From NCBI GenBank assembly GCA_963597395.1, contig CAVBPX010000001.1, positions 1 through 64,000 on the forward strand: 64,000 bases of DNA, read 5' to 3'. The position numbers were made by a program, and so were the translations under genes. The notes under the pieces are model-generated. The model searched no databases. It was not told the origin of the DNA and saw only the letters and a program-made list of their open reading frames with translations. This DNA is from Hallerella sp963597395. GTDB lineage: Bacteria > Fibrobacterota > Fibrobacteria > Fibrobacterales > Fibrobacteraceae. This document shows, piece after piece, positions 40,799-49,573 of this stretch (position 1 is its first letter; each line of letters starts with the position of its first letter).

Positions 40799-42046
40799 AT
40801 GAACTGGTCCTATCGCGAACACAACAAGAACACTCTCTGCATGATCATGGCAGGCGGACAGGGTAGCCGTCTGCAACCACTGACAAGGGACCGGGCAAAA
40901 CCCGCGGTCCACTTCGGCGGAACCTACCGCATCATCGACTTTGTACTCAACAACTTCATCAATTCCGGCATCTTCAAGATCAAGGTTCTGACCCAGTTCA
41001 AGTCGGATTCCCTCAACAAGCACATTTCCGCGGCGTGGAACCTCAACGCGAGCCTCGACCAGTATGTCGATCTGGTGCCCGCCCAGATGCGCACCGGCGG
41101 AGACTGGTACAAAGGAACCGCCGACGCCATTTTCCAGAACATCAACCTGATTACGGACGAACGCCCGGACATCGTCGCCATTTTTGGCGGCGATCACATT
41201 TACAAGATGGACGTAAACCAGATGATAGACTTCCATCTTTCGCGGGCGGCGCTTCTCACGATTGCGGCCATCCCCGTTCCGGTCGAAGAGGCGAGCGAGT
41301 TCGGCATCATCGAGGTCGATCCCGACAACCGGATGATAGGTTTCGAGGAAAAGCCCAAGGAACCGAAGCAGATGCCCGGACGCCCGGGCTGGTGCCTCGC
41401 GAGCATGGGAAACTACATTTTCACGAGCAAGTTCCTCGTCCGCGAGCTTCTCAAGCATTCGAGCGAAGGCGCAACGGATTTCGGAAAGGACATCATCCCC
41501 GCCCTCTACCCGAACTATCCCGTCTATGTGTACGACTTCAACACGAACATCGTACGCGGCGAACGCCCCGAGACCAAAGGCTACTGGCGTGACGTCGGAA
41601 CCCTCGATGCGTTCTTCGAAGCGAACATGGACATCTGTTCGGAAAATCCCCCGTTCGACCTTTACAACAACTACTGGCCCATCCGCACATACAACTGGAA
41701 CCAGCCTCCCGCCCGCTTCTTCAGCGCGGGAGACTCCGAGCATCCGGGAGCCGCCATCGATTCCGTCGTTTCGGCGGGATGCGTCATCGGCGGCGGTCGC
41801 GTCATCAAGAGCGTCCTCTCCCCGGCCGTTTCCATCCAAAAGGACGCGCAAGTCGAAGAATCCATACTCTTCCCCGACGTGACCATCGGCCCGGGCGCGA
41901 AGGTCCGCAAGGCGATTATCGAAAAAGGCGTACACATTCCCGCCGGCTTTGAAATCGGCTACGACCTCGAACGCGACCGCAAGATTTTCCACGTCACCCC
42001 GTCCGGCATCGTCGTCCTCGCCAAGGATACGATTATCAAAGCGTAA
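40799..42046 (+). CDS. glgC: Glucose-1-phosphate adenylyltransferase
   Basis: A 415-residue enzyme making ADP-glucose for glycogen. MIMAGGQGSRLQPLTRDRAKPAVHFGG (about residues 14-40) binds nucleotide. YRIIDF, GDHIYKMD, FGIIEVD and FEEKP follow. The C-terminal left-handed helix has CVIGGGRVIKSVLSPAV and AIIEKGVHIP. AAGGGA lies 7 nt before the ATG. It is divergent from pckG. The AT-rich HEPN-like gene begins 17 nt after its stop. Confidence 0.96.
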   Translation: MNWSYREHNKNTLCMIMAGGQGSRLQPLTRDRAKPAVHFGGTYRIIDFVLNNFINSGIFKIKVLTQFKSDSLNKHISAAWNLNASLDQYVDLVPAQMRTGGDWYKGTADAIFQNINLITDERPDIVAIFGGDHIYKMDVNQMIDFHLSRAALLTIAAIPVPVEEASEFGIIEVDPDNRMIGFEEKPKEPKQMPGRPGWCLASMGNYIFTSKFLVRELLKHSSEGATDFGKDIIPALYPNYPVYVYDFNTNIVRGERPETKGYWRDVGTLDAFFEANMDICSENPPFDLYNNYWPIRTYNWNQPPARFFSAGDSEHPGAAIDSVVSAGCVIGGGRVIKSVLSPAVSIQKDAQVEESILFPDVTIGPGAKVRKAIIEKGVHIPAGFEIGYDLERDRKIFHVTPSGIVVLAKDTIIKA

Positions 42047-42063
42047 AGAGTATCAAAGGAAAA

Positions 42064-42738
42064 ATGAAAGTAAACAAGAAAGTCTCCAAAATTTTTGAAA
42101 AACAAGACCTAAACGCAATTGACCGATACCTAAAAGACCGACTAGATGAATTGGATTCTCTTGCTCAACGCGGGGATCCATGGGTTTTCGGAGCTTGCTG
42201 CACTTTCATTGAAATGTTAGCAACGCGAGAAAATCCCCAAGAAAAAATGCTTGGCAACAGGTTTAAAACATTTGTTCAAAACTACCTAATGCCGAGTAAT
42301 TCTCTATATCAAGATGCAGAGAACAAACTAAAAGAAAAAACAACGGGACAAAAATCCTGTGAAATTTCAAAAAATCTATGGAAAGTTTTGCGATGTGGAG
42401 TAGTCCATTCATTTTCAATGAAAGGCAAGAAAGACAAGAAAGACAAGAAAGGCGAGGAGTATAAAATTCTTTTGGGACATCGTAAAAATAGCAAAAGCTG
42501 TACAAGTGAACATCTAAACATAGTAGATGTTAACGACAACGGAAAGACATATAAAGCACTTCTTATAATGGCTGAGGACTTTGTAGAAGATTTACGGAAA
42601 TGCACTCAAAAGATTATAGAAAAAGCAAAACAAGATTCATCATTTTACAACAATTTTAAAGAAAAATTTTCAACTGATCCACCTTTAGGCTGGCTAACTT
42701 TCGACGAAGAAAGTATTGACAAAGCAGTGAATAGTTAG
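42064..42738 (+). CDS. AT-rich HEPN-like protein (candidate RNase)
   Basis: A 224-residue protein of clearly lower GC content than its neighbours, with A-ending codons. LWKVLRCGVVHSF contains R110-x4-H115, the R-x4-6-H motif of HEPN-superfamily ribonucleases, in a helix of suitable length. An upstream helical part (WVFGACCTFIEML... NRFKTFVQNYLM) fits the bundle. A Lys-rich insert (KGKKDKKDKK, 121-130) has a 9-nt DNA repeat. No nucleotidyltransferase partner is adjacent. HEPN proteins act in toxin-antitoxin, abortive infection and phage defence. The assignment rests on the motif and pattern only. Confidence 0.65.
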   Translation: MKVNKKVSKIFEKQDLNAIDRYLKDRLDELDSLAQRGDPWVFGACCTFIEMLATRENPQEKMLGNRFKTFVQNYLMPSNSLYQDAENKLKEKTTGQKSCEISKNLWKVLRCGVVHSFSMKGKKDKKDKKGEEYKILLGHRKNSKSCTSEHLNIVDVNDNGKTYKALLIMAEDFVEDLRKCTQKIIEKAKQDSSFYNNFKEKFSTDPPLGWLTFDEESIDKAVNS

Positions 42739-42760
42739 GATTCCATAAAGGAAAGGTCCA

Positions 42761-44065
42761 ATGAAAACAATCCTCTTCACTAGTCTTTTCCTTGCAACGG
42801 CCCTTTTTGCAAAGCCTTTTCTTGTTTTTCAAGAAAATTCATACGACTTTACGGAACATTTTCAAGAAAATATGTCGGACATTTCAAACCAAAACTTTTC
42901 CCTGATCTTCATCGGCTACCAGGAACGCCTGGAAAACAATCGTTGTTCCGTCAAAATTCTCTATGTCGTCAGGGATTCCCTCGGGCAATTTCACAACGGC
43001 GACCAGTTTATCACCAATTGCGGGAAGGATCTTTCCTCGTCCTGCTTTAAATGGCAAACCTATCCTTCGGGCTTACAGTATATGGCGGGGAACGAACTCG
43101 AGTTCAAGTCCAGACCTTTAAACATCGTTATGATAACGGCGCGAAGGGACCTCTATTCGGACGTCTATTTACCGGGAACCTTTTTCAACACCTGGGGAGA
43201 CTTTTTTATACCCGCACAATATCCAATGGGCTACGTTGTCGGCGGTCTCTATAGTCAGCCGGGAATGGATCAGCTGGCCGATTACGTTTTAACAAACGGA
43301 AGGCTTTACTCCTACGGAATTCCCTACTGCACAAAAAAACCGGACATCAAAAACGACTTGCTTTTTATCAAGGCCGACAGCCTGCTTCGCATGCAGGGAA
43401 AAGACCCAAAGGAATTTCACAAAAGGCTGCTTTCCGGACGCGATTCCATTCATATCTACAAATATGACAGGCCCTACGTCGCAATGGGCGCCATTCACGC
43501 CATGAAGGAACATGTCAACGGGAAAGACACCCTGTGCGAAATCGAATTTGAATCTTCCTATATTTTCAAGGACTCCCTGTGCGAGGCAAACGTAAAGGGT
43601 GCCCATGTTTTTACAACGGACAATCCGTGCAACATAAAGGCCCCGAACTACAGTGATCCTTGGCCGTACAAGCCCTACAAGTTCCATCCGGAGCCCAAAT
43701 ACAACGCATACAAAAAGGGAGCCTGCTACCCGGCAAGAGATTTCAAGTTCAACCGCTATGTCTTTGGAGAAAAGGACACGAACGGTACACTACGTATTGA
43801 CACTTTGCTTCCGCGACAGGAATTTCTTTATAACGAAGGCGAGCTGGTCGATTTGCGCATGGGATTTTCCGTCACCGAAATTCTCAAGATGTTCTATCCA
43901 ACGGCCTACAGCTACGATGACGCGCATTTTTACGACATTCTCGAATCCCCGAAAGTCAAGGCCAGCGATCTTCAGATTCCCGAAAGACAGCGCAAGGAAA
44001 TCATAGAAGGCGCAGAACGCGTTTTTGAATATAATCGTCTGCAGAAGAGCAAAAGGCTTAAATGA
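42761..44065 (+). CDS. Exported protein of unknown function
   Basis: A 434-residue protein with signal peptide MKTILFTSLFLATALFAKP. The mature part is rich in aromatic residues and has about ten Cys (CSVKIL, CGKDLSSSC, CTKKPDI, CEIEF, CEANV, CNIK, CYPARD), suggesting disulfides in the periplasm or at the surface. GC content is nearer the genome norm than the gene before it but lower at the 5' end. A ribosome site (AAAGGAAAGG) precedes the ATG. A terminator follows. No family is recognised. Confidence 0.65.
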   Translation: MKTILFTSLFLATALFAKPFLVFQENSYDFTEHFQENMSDISNQNFSLIFIGYQERLENNRCSVKILYVVRDSLGQFHNGDQFITNCGKDLSSSCFKWQTYPSGLQYMAGNELEFKSRPLNIVMITARRDLYSDVYLPGTFFNTWGDFFIPAQYPMGYVVGGLYSQPGMDQLADYVLTNGRLYSYGIPYCTKKPDIKNDLLFIKADSLLRMQGKDPKEFHKRLLSGRDSIHIYKYDRPYVAMGAIHAMKEHVNGKDTLCEIEFESSYIFKDSLCEANVKGAHVFTTDNPCNIKAPNYSDPWPYKPYKFHPEPKYNAYKKGACYPARDFKFNRYVFGEKDTNGTLRIDTLLPRQEFLYNEGELVDLRMGFSVTEILKMFYPTAYSYDDAHFYDILESPKVKASDLQIPERQRKEIIEGAERVFEYNRLQKSKRLK

Positions 44066-44092
44066 ATTGGGGAGGCCCCCCCTAAAACCGAG

Positions 44093-44119
44093 AAACCCCC
44101 GCACAAGTGCGGGGGTTTT
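44093..44119. terminator. Terminator between 42761 gene and tRNA-His
   Basis: AACCCCCGCAC, AA, GTGCGGGGGTT form an 11-bp stem. TTTTC follows on the plus strand and TTTCTCGG on the minus strand, so it can end both the exported-protein gene and tRNA-His transcripts. Confidence 0.8.
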
Positions 44120-44123
44120 CAAG

Positions 44124-44199
44124 GGTGGGTAATCGGACTCGAACCGACGACAACCAGAATCACAATCTGGGACTCTAACCAATCTGAGCTACACCCACC
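44124..44199 (-). tRNA. tRNA-His (anticodon GTG)
   Basis: The minus strand folds as a complete tRNA: G-1 plus acceptor GTGGGTG with TACCCAC, D-arm AGCTCAGATTGGTTAGAGT, anticodon stem-loop CCAGA-TTGTGAT-TCTGG, and T-arm GTCGGTTCGAGTCCGAT. The GTG anticodon reads His codons. The extra 5' G opposite C73 is the tRNA-His identity feature. CCA is not encoded. Confidence 0.95.
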
Positions 44200-44259
44200 A
44201 TAAAGGAGCGAAACAAATATAACAAAGATTCGGAAAATTTCAAAGGGCTAAACGCCGAT

Positions 44260-44628
44260 TTATTCTTCCCGTTCCTTGTGACGCATCAAACGGATGAAAT
44301 TCGCCCGCTTGAAGTCGTTGCGATGCTCGTTGCAAAAACGCGGATAGATGAACTGCTTGGGGAAAACCTTGATGTCGAACAGGTTCTCGCAGCCGTCGAG
44401 GCAGCAGCGGAACTTGAGATCAATGACGTCGGTGTAATTGTGGCGGAAGACGATGTTCTTCGCATCGACGTTCTCGACGTCCTTCTTCTGCTTTTGGCGG
44501 TTCTTGATGTCGCGGTGCTTGTCGCAATACTTGGCAATCGGATGGCCCCAAAACTCCACGCCGCAGCCGGGTTCCTGACAAATCTTGAGCTTGACGCGCT
44601 TTTTCTTTTTGTATTTAGGTAGTTGCAT
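44260..44628 (-). CDS. Basic protein with two Cys/His zinc-knuckle modules
   Basis: A 122-residue, strongly basic protein. Two modules have similar spacing: CQEPGCGVEFWGHPIAKYCDKH (about 17-38) and CCLDGCENLFDIKV...RFCNEH (about 75-103). Each ends C-x2-H, so each could bind one zinc. The flanks are Lys/Arg-rich, which suggests nucleic-acid binding. No family is recognised. It lies downstream of tRNA-His on the same side but is transcribed separately. Confidence 0.7.
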   Translation of the reverse strand: MQLPKYKKKKRVKLKICQEPGCGVEFWGHPIAKYCDKHRDIKNRQKQKKDVENVDAKNIVFRHNYTDVIDLKFRCCLDGCENLFDIKVFPKQFIYPRFCNEHRNDFKRANFIRLMRHKEREE

Positions 44629-44727
44629 GGCGTATCAAATTTACTAAAAATCGCACTTTTTTTCAAATTTTTCCTCTTTTTCCTTTCAGGAACGTCTTTA
44701 TGGGTGGCTTTTTTATAGGAGAAACCG

Positions 44728-45582
44728 ATGAAAAGGACGTTTTTTGAAATTCTGGTTGCACTGTGCCTCTCGTTCGCTGCGGGCTGTTCCCCGTCGGGCC
44801 TCTCGGCGGAAAATGCCGATTTCGGGCTCGCGAGACTCCATTTTCTGGACGTCGGACAGGGGCTTTCCGTCCTGTTTCAGTCCGAAGAGAGCGCCTTTCT
44901 CTATGACGCCGGGAACGATTCCGTCGGATTTTGGGACAGCCTCAAGGCTCGCGGGGTTAGGCACCTGGACTGGGCGCTCGCGAGCCACTGGCACAGGGAT
45001 CACGCCGGAGGGTTTCTCGAATGGGACGGCTCGGTTCGGATCGATACATTTTTTTACGGGCCGGATACCGGCGGGTCGTGGCTCCGCGACAGCGTTCTGA
45101 AGCTCGCCGAAAAATACGGAACGGTCGCCCAAAAGGTCGTTCGCGGAAAGCGTCCCGAGTGCGGCAAGCGGGACTGCCAAATTCTGTGGCCCGCGGAATT
45201 CGGTACGGTCGGCGGAAACGACGCAAGTGTCGTTTTGCAGGTTTCGGACGGTGCGTCCGGTGCACTTTTGACAGGCGACCTCGAAAGGGCCGGTGAGGAA
45301 GGACTGCTCGAAATGTCCGGGGATCTTTCGGCGGACATTCTGCAGGTGGGCCATCACGGTTCCAAAAACAGTTCGTCGCTCGCCTTTTTGGAGCGGACCG
45401 CGCCGAAACTCGCCGTCATTTCGGTCGGAAAAGAAAACGGCTACGGGCATCCGGCCAAAAGTACGCTGCAAAAGCTTTCCCTGGTACTCGGGGATTCCTC
45501 GCGGATTTTTCGCACGGACAGGGACGGAAACGTCGTCGTCGAATGGAAACGGGGAGCGGGTCTGTGGGTCCGAAATTTCTAG
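44728..45582 (+). CDS. ComEC-C-like metallo-beta-lactamase-fold lipoprotein
   Basis: A 284-residue protein with a lipoprotein signal peptide (FEILVALCLSFAAGCS, Cys near residue 20). LHFLDVGQGLSVLFQ, SHWHRDHAGGF (the HxHxDH metal site), LLTGDL and ILQVGHHGSKNSS match the C-terminal hydrolase domain of ComEC. ComEC channel segments are missing. It could be a periplasmic or outer-membrane-anchored nuclease or phosphodiesterase. GGAG lies 7 nt before the ATG. The next gene starts 10 nt after its stop. Confidence 0.85.
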   Translation: MKRTFFEILVALCLSFAAGCSPSGLSAENADFGLARLHFLDVGQGLSVLFQSEESAFLYDAGNDSVGFWDSLKARGVRHLDWALASHWHRDHAGGFLEWDGSVRIDTFFYGPDTGGSWLRDSVLKLAEKYGTVAQKVVRGKRPECGKRDCQILWPAEFGTVGGNDASVVLQVSDGASGALLTGDLERAGEEGLLEMSGDLSADILQVGHHGSKNSSSLAFLERTAPKLAVISVGKENGYGHPAKSTLQKLSLVLGDSSRIFRTDRDGNVVVEWKRGAGLWVRNF

Positions 45583-45591
45583 TTTAAGGGC

Positions 45592-47340
45592 ATGCCGCAT
45601 TTTTTTCACATTCCCGTCATGGGAACCTGTTTTACCGCCGACACGCCGATTCGCGTTTCGCACCTCGGAATCGATTCCGCCATTTCGCTTGTCGATGACA
45701 GGCTTTTGGAACGCATCGGACTCTTTTACGCCAAAAAGTTTGGACTTCCCTACGCGACCCGTTCAAGTTCCGAAAGTCATGTGCGGGCTTCCCGCATCCG
45801 GGAATATCTGAACCTTGTACATTTTTTGTCGAACGAAAACTTTCGTCGGACGCTTGCGGCGCCTTTTGACGGGACATCGGACAAGGACCGTTATTTTCAA
45901 ATGCTCCCGACGGAAGACCCGCTCCGAAAGCGCTACCGACAAATGCTTTCCATGCCCAAAGGCGCGGCCCGCGAAAGCGAGGAAAATTTCCTTTCGCGGC
46001 AGATGCAACCCGGAAGAATTGATGTCAACATCATGGTGAAGCTCGACAGGCCCGGGTTTGACGACGCCAAGGAAGCGCTCCGCGGCTATGCGGAATCCGA
46101 CCTTTCAAAAAATACGGCCGTCATTTTGAGTGCAGGCATTAACCAGGCGCTCTTTTCCGAAATGGAAAAGTTCCCGTGCTTTTACCGCAACGCCGAAGGT
46201 TCCTTTGACAAGCGGATAGTCCTCAAGATTTCGGATTTTCGCTCGGCTCAAATCCAGGGAAAGTTCCTATCGAGAAAAGGGCTTGAAGTGAGCGAATACC
46301 GCATCGAATCGGGCCTCAACTGCGGCGGACACCTGTTTCCGTCGGACGGAGAGCTTCTCCCTTCCATCCTTTCGGAATTTTGCGAAAAAAGGGAAACACT
46401 CCGCTCGGGATTTCGAAAGGCCGTTGAAAAGTACTATGCGGACCACGGTCTTGAAACGTCCCGTCTGATTCCGTTCGAGGCGAAATTTACCGTCCAGGGC
46501 GGCATCGGAAACTTCGGCGAAGCGGAGCGAATGCGAAAAATCTACGGGATGGACGGCTGCGGCATCGGATCTCCCTTTTTGCTTGTGCCCGAGGCGACGC
46601 TTGTCGATGATGCGACGCGAAAGCTTCTTGCAAAGGCGGGGATTCACGAAATTCTGATTAGCCGCGCTTCGCCGCTGGGCGTTCCGTTCAGCAATCTCAA
46701 AACGTGCGGAGCCGAGGTCGAACGCAAGGAAAACATTCGGAAGAATATTCCGGGCGCGCCTTGCGTCAAGGGATTTTTGCAAAACAACACCGAGTTTTCG
46801 GAACGCGCAATTTGTACGGCGAGCCGCGAATACCAGCAAAAAAAGCTGCAGCAAATCGAAAATCTGCCCGTTTCGGATGCCGAAAAGGAACGTTTGCGCG
46901 AACCGGTTCTCGAAAAGACTTGCATTTGCCACAAGCTCGGAAATTCCGCGCTGATAGCCCTCGGACTCGAAACCTCCGAAAGCGCCCCGCCTTCCATTTG
47001 CCCGGGTCCGAACCTCGCCTTTTTTAACCGGAACTTTTCCCTTGCGGAAATGGTCGATTTGATTTACGGACGGGTCGCTTCGCTTTCGACAGAAAACCGT
47101 CCGCATCTTTTTGCCCTTGAAATTCTGCTCTATGCAAAATGGTTCCGGGGCGAAGTTCTTGCGGCAAACGGAAATTTCGAAGCGACGGAACGCCTCAAAA
47201 AAATTGCCCGGAACTTGCGGTCGGGCATGGAAAAGGCACTTGAAATTTCAAACGAAAAGCCTTTCCCCGGCGAAAATTTGGAAAGCATCCGGGCCGCCGT
47301 TTCGCAGGCGACGCACGTCATCGAAAACTTTTTGGACTGA
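45592..47340 (+). CDS. Large conserved-looking protein of unknown function
   Basis: A 582-residue soluble protein starting MPHFFHIPVMGTCFTADTPIRVSHLGID. The middle has YRIESGLNCGGHLFPSDGELLPSIL and TVQGGIGNFGEAERMRKIYGMDGCGIGSPFLLVPEATLVDD, followed by a Cys-rich region (CICHKLGNSAL, SICPGPNLAFF). The pattern of Gly-rich strand ends suggests a TIM-barrel, possibly related to the flavin-binding domain of glutamate synthase, and I recall similar Bacteroidetes proteins without function. That relation is a guess. It follows the ComEC-like gene closely and ends beside a 16-bp palindrome. Confidence 0.65.
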   Translation: MPHFFHIPVMGTCFTADTPIRVSHLGIDSAISLVDDRLLERIGLFYAKKFGLPYATRSSSESHVRASRIREYLNLVHFLSNENFRRTLAAPFDGTSDKDRYFQMLPTEDPLRKRYRQMLSMPKGAARESEENFLSRQMQPGRIDVNIMVKLDRPGFDDAKEALRGYAESDLSKNTAVILSAGINQALFSEMEKFPCFYRNAEGSFDKRIVLKISDFRSAQIQGKFLSRKGLEVSEYRIESGLNCGGHLFPSDGELLPSILSEFCEKRETLRSGFRKAVEKYYADHGLETSRLIPFEAKFTVQGGIGNFGEAERMRKIYGMDGCGIGSPFLLVPEATLVDDATRKLLAKAGIHEILISRASPLGVPFSNLKTCGAEVERKENIRKNIPGAPCVKGFLQNNTEFSERAICTASREYQQKKLQQIENLPVSDAEKERLREPVLEKTCICHKLGNSALIALGLETSESAPPSICPGPNLAFFNRNFSLAEMVDLIYGRVASLSTENRPHLFALEILLYAKWFRGEVLAANGNFEATERLKKIARNLRSGMEKALEISNEKPFPGENLESIRAAVSQATHVIENFLD

Positions 47341-47341
47341 A

Positions 47342-47357
47342 CCGGGAACGTTCCCGG
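47342..47357. other. Perfect 16-bp palindrome between convergent genes
   Basis: CCGGGAACGTTCCCGG lies in the 20-nt gap between the stop codons of the 582-aa gene and nadK. It has no T-tract. As RNA it could form an end-of-transcript hairpin from either strand; as DNA it could be a protein site. Confidence 0.4.
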
Positions 47358-47360
47358 ACA

Positions 47361-48242
47361 TTACTTTTGCGCGAGCTTCGGCTTTCCCGTCCAACCGAGC
47401 TTTCCGCGCAGCGCATTCACAAAGCCCGTATTCTTCATCCGGATAAAGGTGGTCACTTCCCGGCTCGCCGAAATCGAGACGGAATCCCCCGCCGCAAGGA
47501 CATAGGTAATGCGGCCGTCAAACACGAGGTCAAGCGAAGTTTCCACCGCCGACGTGATTTTGCAGACGGACGTAGAAGGTATAATCAGCGGACGCACGGA
47601 AAGGCTGCTCGGGGCGACAGGAGTGAGCACAAAGGCCTGCGTCGAAGGGTAGATGATGGGGCCTCCGGCGGCGAGATTGTAAGCGGTGCTTCCCGTAGGC
47701 GTCGAAACCAAAAGCGAATCCGCCCAGTATTCCGTTAGCGGACGTCCGTTGTATTCCACGTTGACATTCACCATCCGGTCGGGAGCATGGGCGCGGACAT
47801 GGACTTCGTTCAAAACCGTTTCCGCCGCGATGACCTTTTTACCGTGATAGACCTTTGCATCGATCATCATGCGGTTTCGCGTCGTAAAGTCTCCGGTAAA
47901 AAGAGCGTTCAGGGCCTCTTCGAGATTTTCAACAGGCGTTTCGGTGAGAAATCCGACACGGCCCGCGTTGACGCCCAAAATGGGAATGTTCAGTCCCAGC
48001 GCAAGACGCGCCGAGCTTAAAAACGTTCCGTCGCCTCCGATGGCAATCAAAAGGGAGCAGTTCCGAAGCGCCCGTTCGCCTACAACGCGGATTCCCTTCG
48101 GAAGAATGTCCTTCAGCACATCGACCGCGCAAAAAGATACTTCGCGGTGCGCCTTTGCAAACCGGGAAATCACTTGCAGCGCGCGCAAAAGTTCGGGACT
48201 TTTCCCTTTGAATCCGACAATGCCGATTTTCGAAAACGTCAT
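47361..48242 (-). CDS. nadK: NAD kinase
   Basis: A 293-residue enzyme phosphorylating NAD to NADP. GGDGT is at residues 69-73, followed by NIPILGVNAGRVGFLTE, an ENVLNEVHV-type NEVHVRAHA stretch, and STPTGSTAYNLAAGGPII. The length is normal. It is the last gene of aroQ-tyrA-aroA-like-nadK and overlaps the aroA-like gene by 4 nt. Confidence 0.96.
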   Translation of the reverse strand: MTFSKIGIVGFKGKSPELLRALQVISRFAKAHREVSFCAVDVLKDILPKGIRVVGERALRNCSLLIAIGGDGTFLSSARLALGLNIPILGVNAGRVGFLTETPVENLEEALNALFTGDFTTRNRMMIDAKVYHGKKVIAAETVLNEVHVRAHAPDRMVNVNVEYNGRPLTEYWADSLLVSTPTGSTAYNLAAGGPIIYPSTQAFVLTPVAPSSLSVRPLIIPSTSVCKITSAVETSLDLVFDGRITYVLAAGDSVSISASREVTTFIRMKNTGFVNALRGKLGWTGKPKLAQK

Positions 48243-49573
48243 AACCTTGCCATCTCTTTTAATTTATCTGCAATTCCCGGAAAGACGCCGTCGATGTTTC
48301 CCGCGTTTTCTATGACGGTTTCGCCCTGCGAAAAGAGGGACGCCACGGTAAACATCAGCCCAAGAACCGGGTCGTTTGCGGCGTCAAAGGTTCCCGCATC
48401 GAGTTCTTCGCGTCCGCGGATGACGAGACCTTCTTCATAGACGCCGATTTGCGCACCGGTCTGTTTTAGGTTTTGAGCGATTCTTTCACAGCGCGGAAGA
48501 AGCTCTGCGGAAAGGCTGTCCGGGATGCGGAGAATGCTCTCGCCCTCGGCCGTCGAAGCTGCCAGTGCAAGAAACGGATATTCTTCGAGGCACGTGCAAA
48601 GAATATCTTCGGCGAGGCGTCTCGACGAGAGCCTTTTTTCATAGACGGATGTAACGTCCGCGTAGGCGCTTCCAAAACGCTCGTGCCGCGTTCCCTGGTC
48701 AATATGGGCGCCCATCCGCTTTAGCGCGGAAAAGGCTCCGGCCCGGTCCGCCGAAACAAGGACATTTTTTACCGTAATCTTTTTGCCCTGAAACACCGGA
48801 GAAAGGACAGAAAGGGCGACAAGCGCGCACGCTTCCGTCGGGTCGCCCGGTACAAAGTAATCGCGGCTCGTCAAAATTCTGGTTTCGGAAATGGAGGTTT
48901 TGGTGCGGCGCTCCGTCCTGATGCCGCGGGCCTTCGCCATGCGGCGTTCCAGTTCGCTCATTTCCTGCATTCCCGTCGTCTGCACGTCGATGTTTGCGCC
49001 GAAATAGGCGAGCATTTCAATAAATTCCGAGCGCACCGGCGACCTTTCCTCGCACTCGACATTTTTTCCGCACACGAGAGCGTTCAAAAAGACGGCATTC
49101 TTCGCCAGGTAAAAAACGCAGCCTTCCTTCGTTTCGCGAAGACGCGGCAAAACGCGCTCAAAATGGAACCGAATCGTGCATTCGGAATCATTTCCCTCTT
49201 CGCTTTCAAGCACCGCTCCGAAAACTTCCGACAGGAATTTTTTGGCAAAGGCGACCGACGCAGTGGAACCTGTCGCCGTGTAAATCGTTTCTTCGTCCCG
49301 GGACGCGAGCGCAAGCAAAAGCGAAATGGCGTTTTCGCTTTCCGGAATTCGCAAAAGCGTTGGAATCCGATACGAAAATCCCGTTCCGGACAAAATCGTG
49401 TTGGAACCCTTTTCCTCGACGACAAGACCGAATTCGGAAAGAATTTCGGCAAAGGCGCGAGTCCGCTCCGTCATCGTAAAATCGTCGAGCGTCGTCCGCC
49501 CGTTGACGAGAAGGCCTAGTGCGAGGACGTCCTCGGAAAGTTCTCGGTCCGGATTCAACACAAATTCATTCAT
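48239..49573 (-). CDS. EPSP-synthase-like protein with degenerate active site
   Basis: A 444-residue protein with the two-domain pattern of 3-phosphoshikimate 1-carboxyvinyltransferase. SENAISLLLAL (79-89) parallels LGNAGTT, DYFVPGDPTEACALVALSVL (238-257) parallels VPGDISSAAF, and VFPGIADKL ends the fold. Key residues are changed: the KS...R of the N-terminal loop is absent (VLNPDRELSEDVLALG), DEIP is EEYP (330-333), KESDR is LLPRCER, and DHRIAM is NDPVLGLM (400-407). It is unlikely to be a working AroA. It overlaps tyrA by 1 nt and nadK by 4 nt, so it is retained within the operon. Confidence 0.75.
   Translation of the reverse strand: MNEFVLNPDRELSEDVLALGLLVNGRTTLDDFTMTERTRAFAEILSEFGLVVEEKGSNTILSGTGFSYRIPTLLRIPESENAISLLLALASRDEETIYTATGSTASVAFAKKFLSEVFGAVLESEEGNDSECTIRFHFERVLPRLRETKEGCVFYLAKNAVFLNALVCGKNVECEERSPVRSEFIEMLAYFGANIDVQTTGMQEMSELERRMAKARGIRTERRTKTSISETRILTSRDYFVPGDPTEACALVALSVLSPVFQGKKITVKNVLVSADRAGAFSALKRMGAHIDQGTRHERFGSAYADVTSVYEKRLSSRRLAEDILCTCLEEYPFLALAASTAEGESILRIPDSLSAELLPRCERIAQNLKQTGAQIGVYEEGLVIRGREELDAGTFDAANDPVLGLMFTVASLFSQGETVIENAGNIDGVFPGIADKLKEMARL

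Noticed and set aside
42047..44199. Genomic island integrated at tRNA-His
   Set aside because: The AT-rich gene lies on the 3' side of the tRNA, as expected for tRNA-targeted islands, but no integrase and no direct repeat of the tRNA 3' end near 42050 were found.
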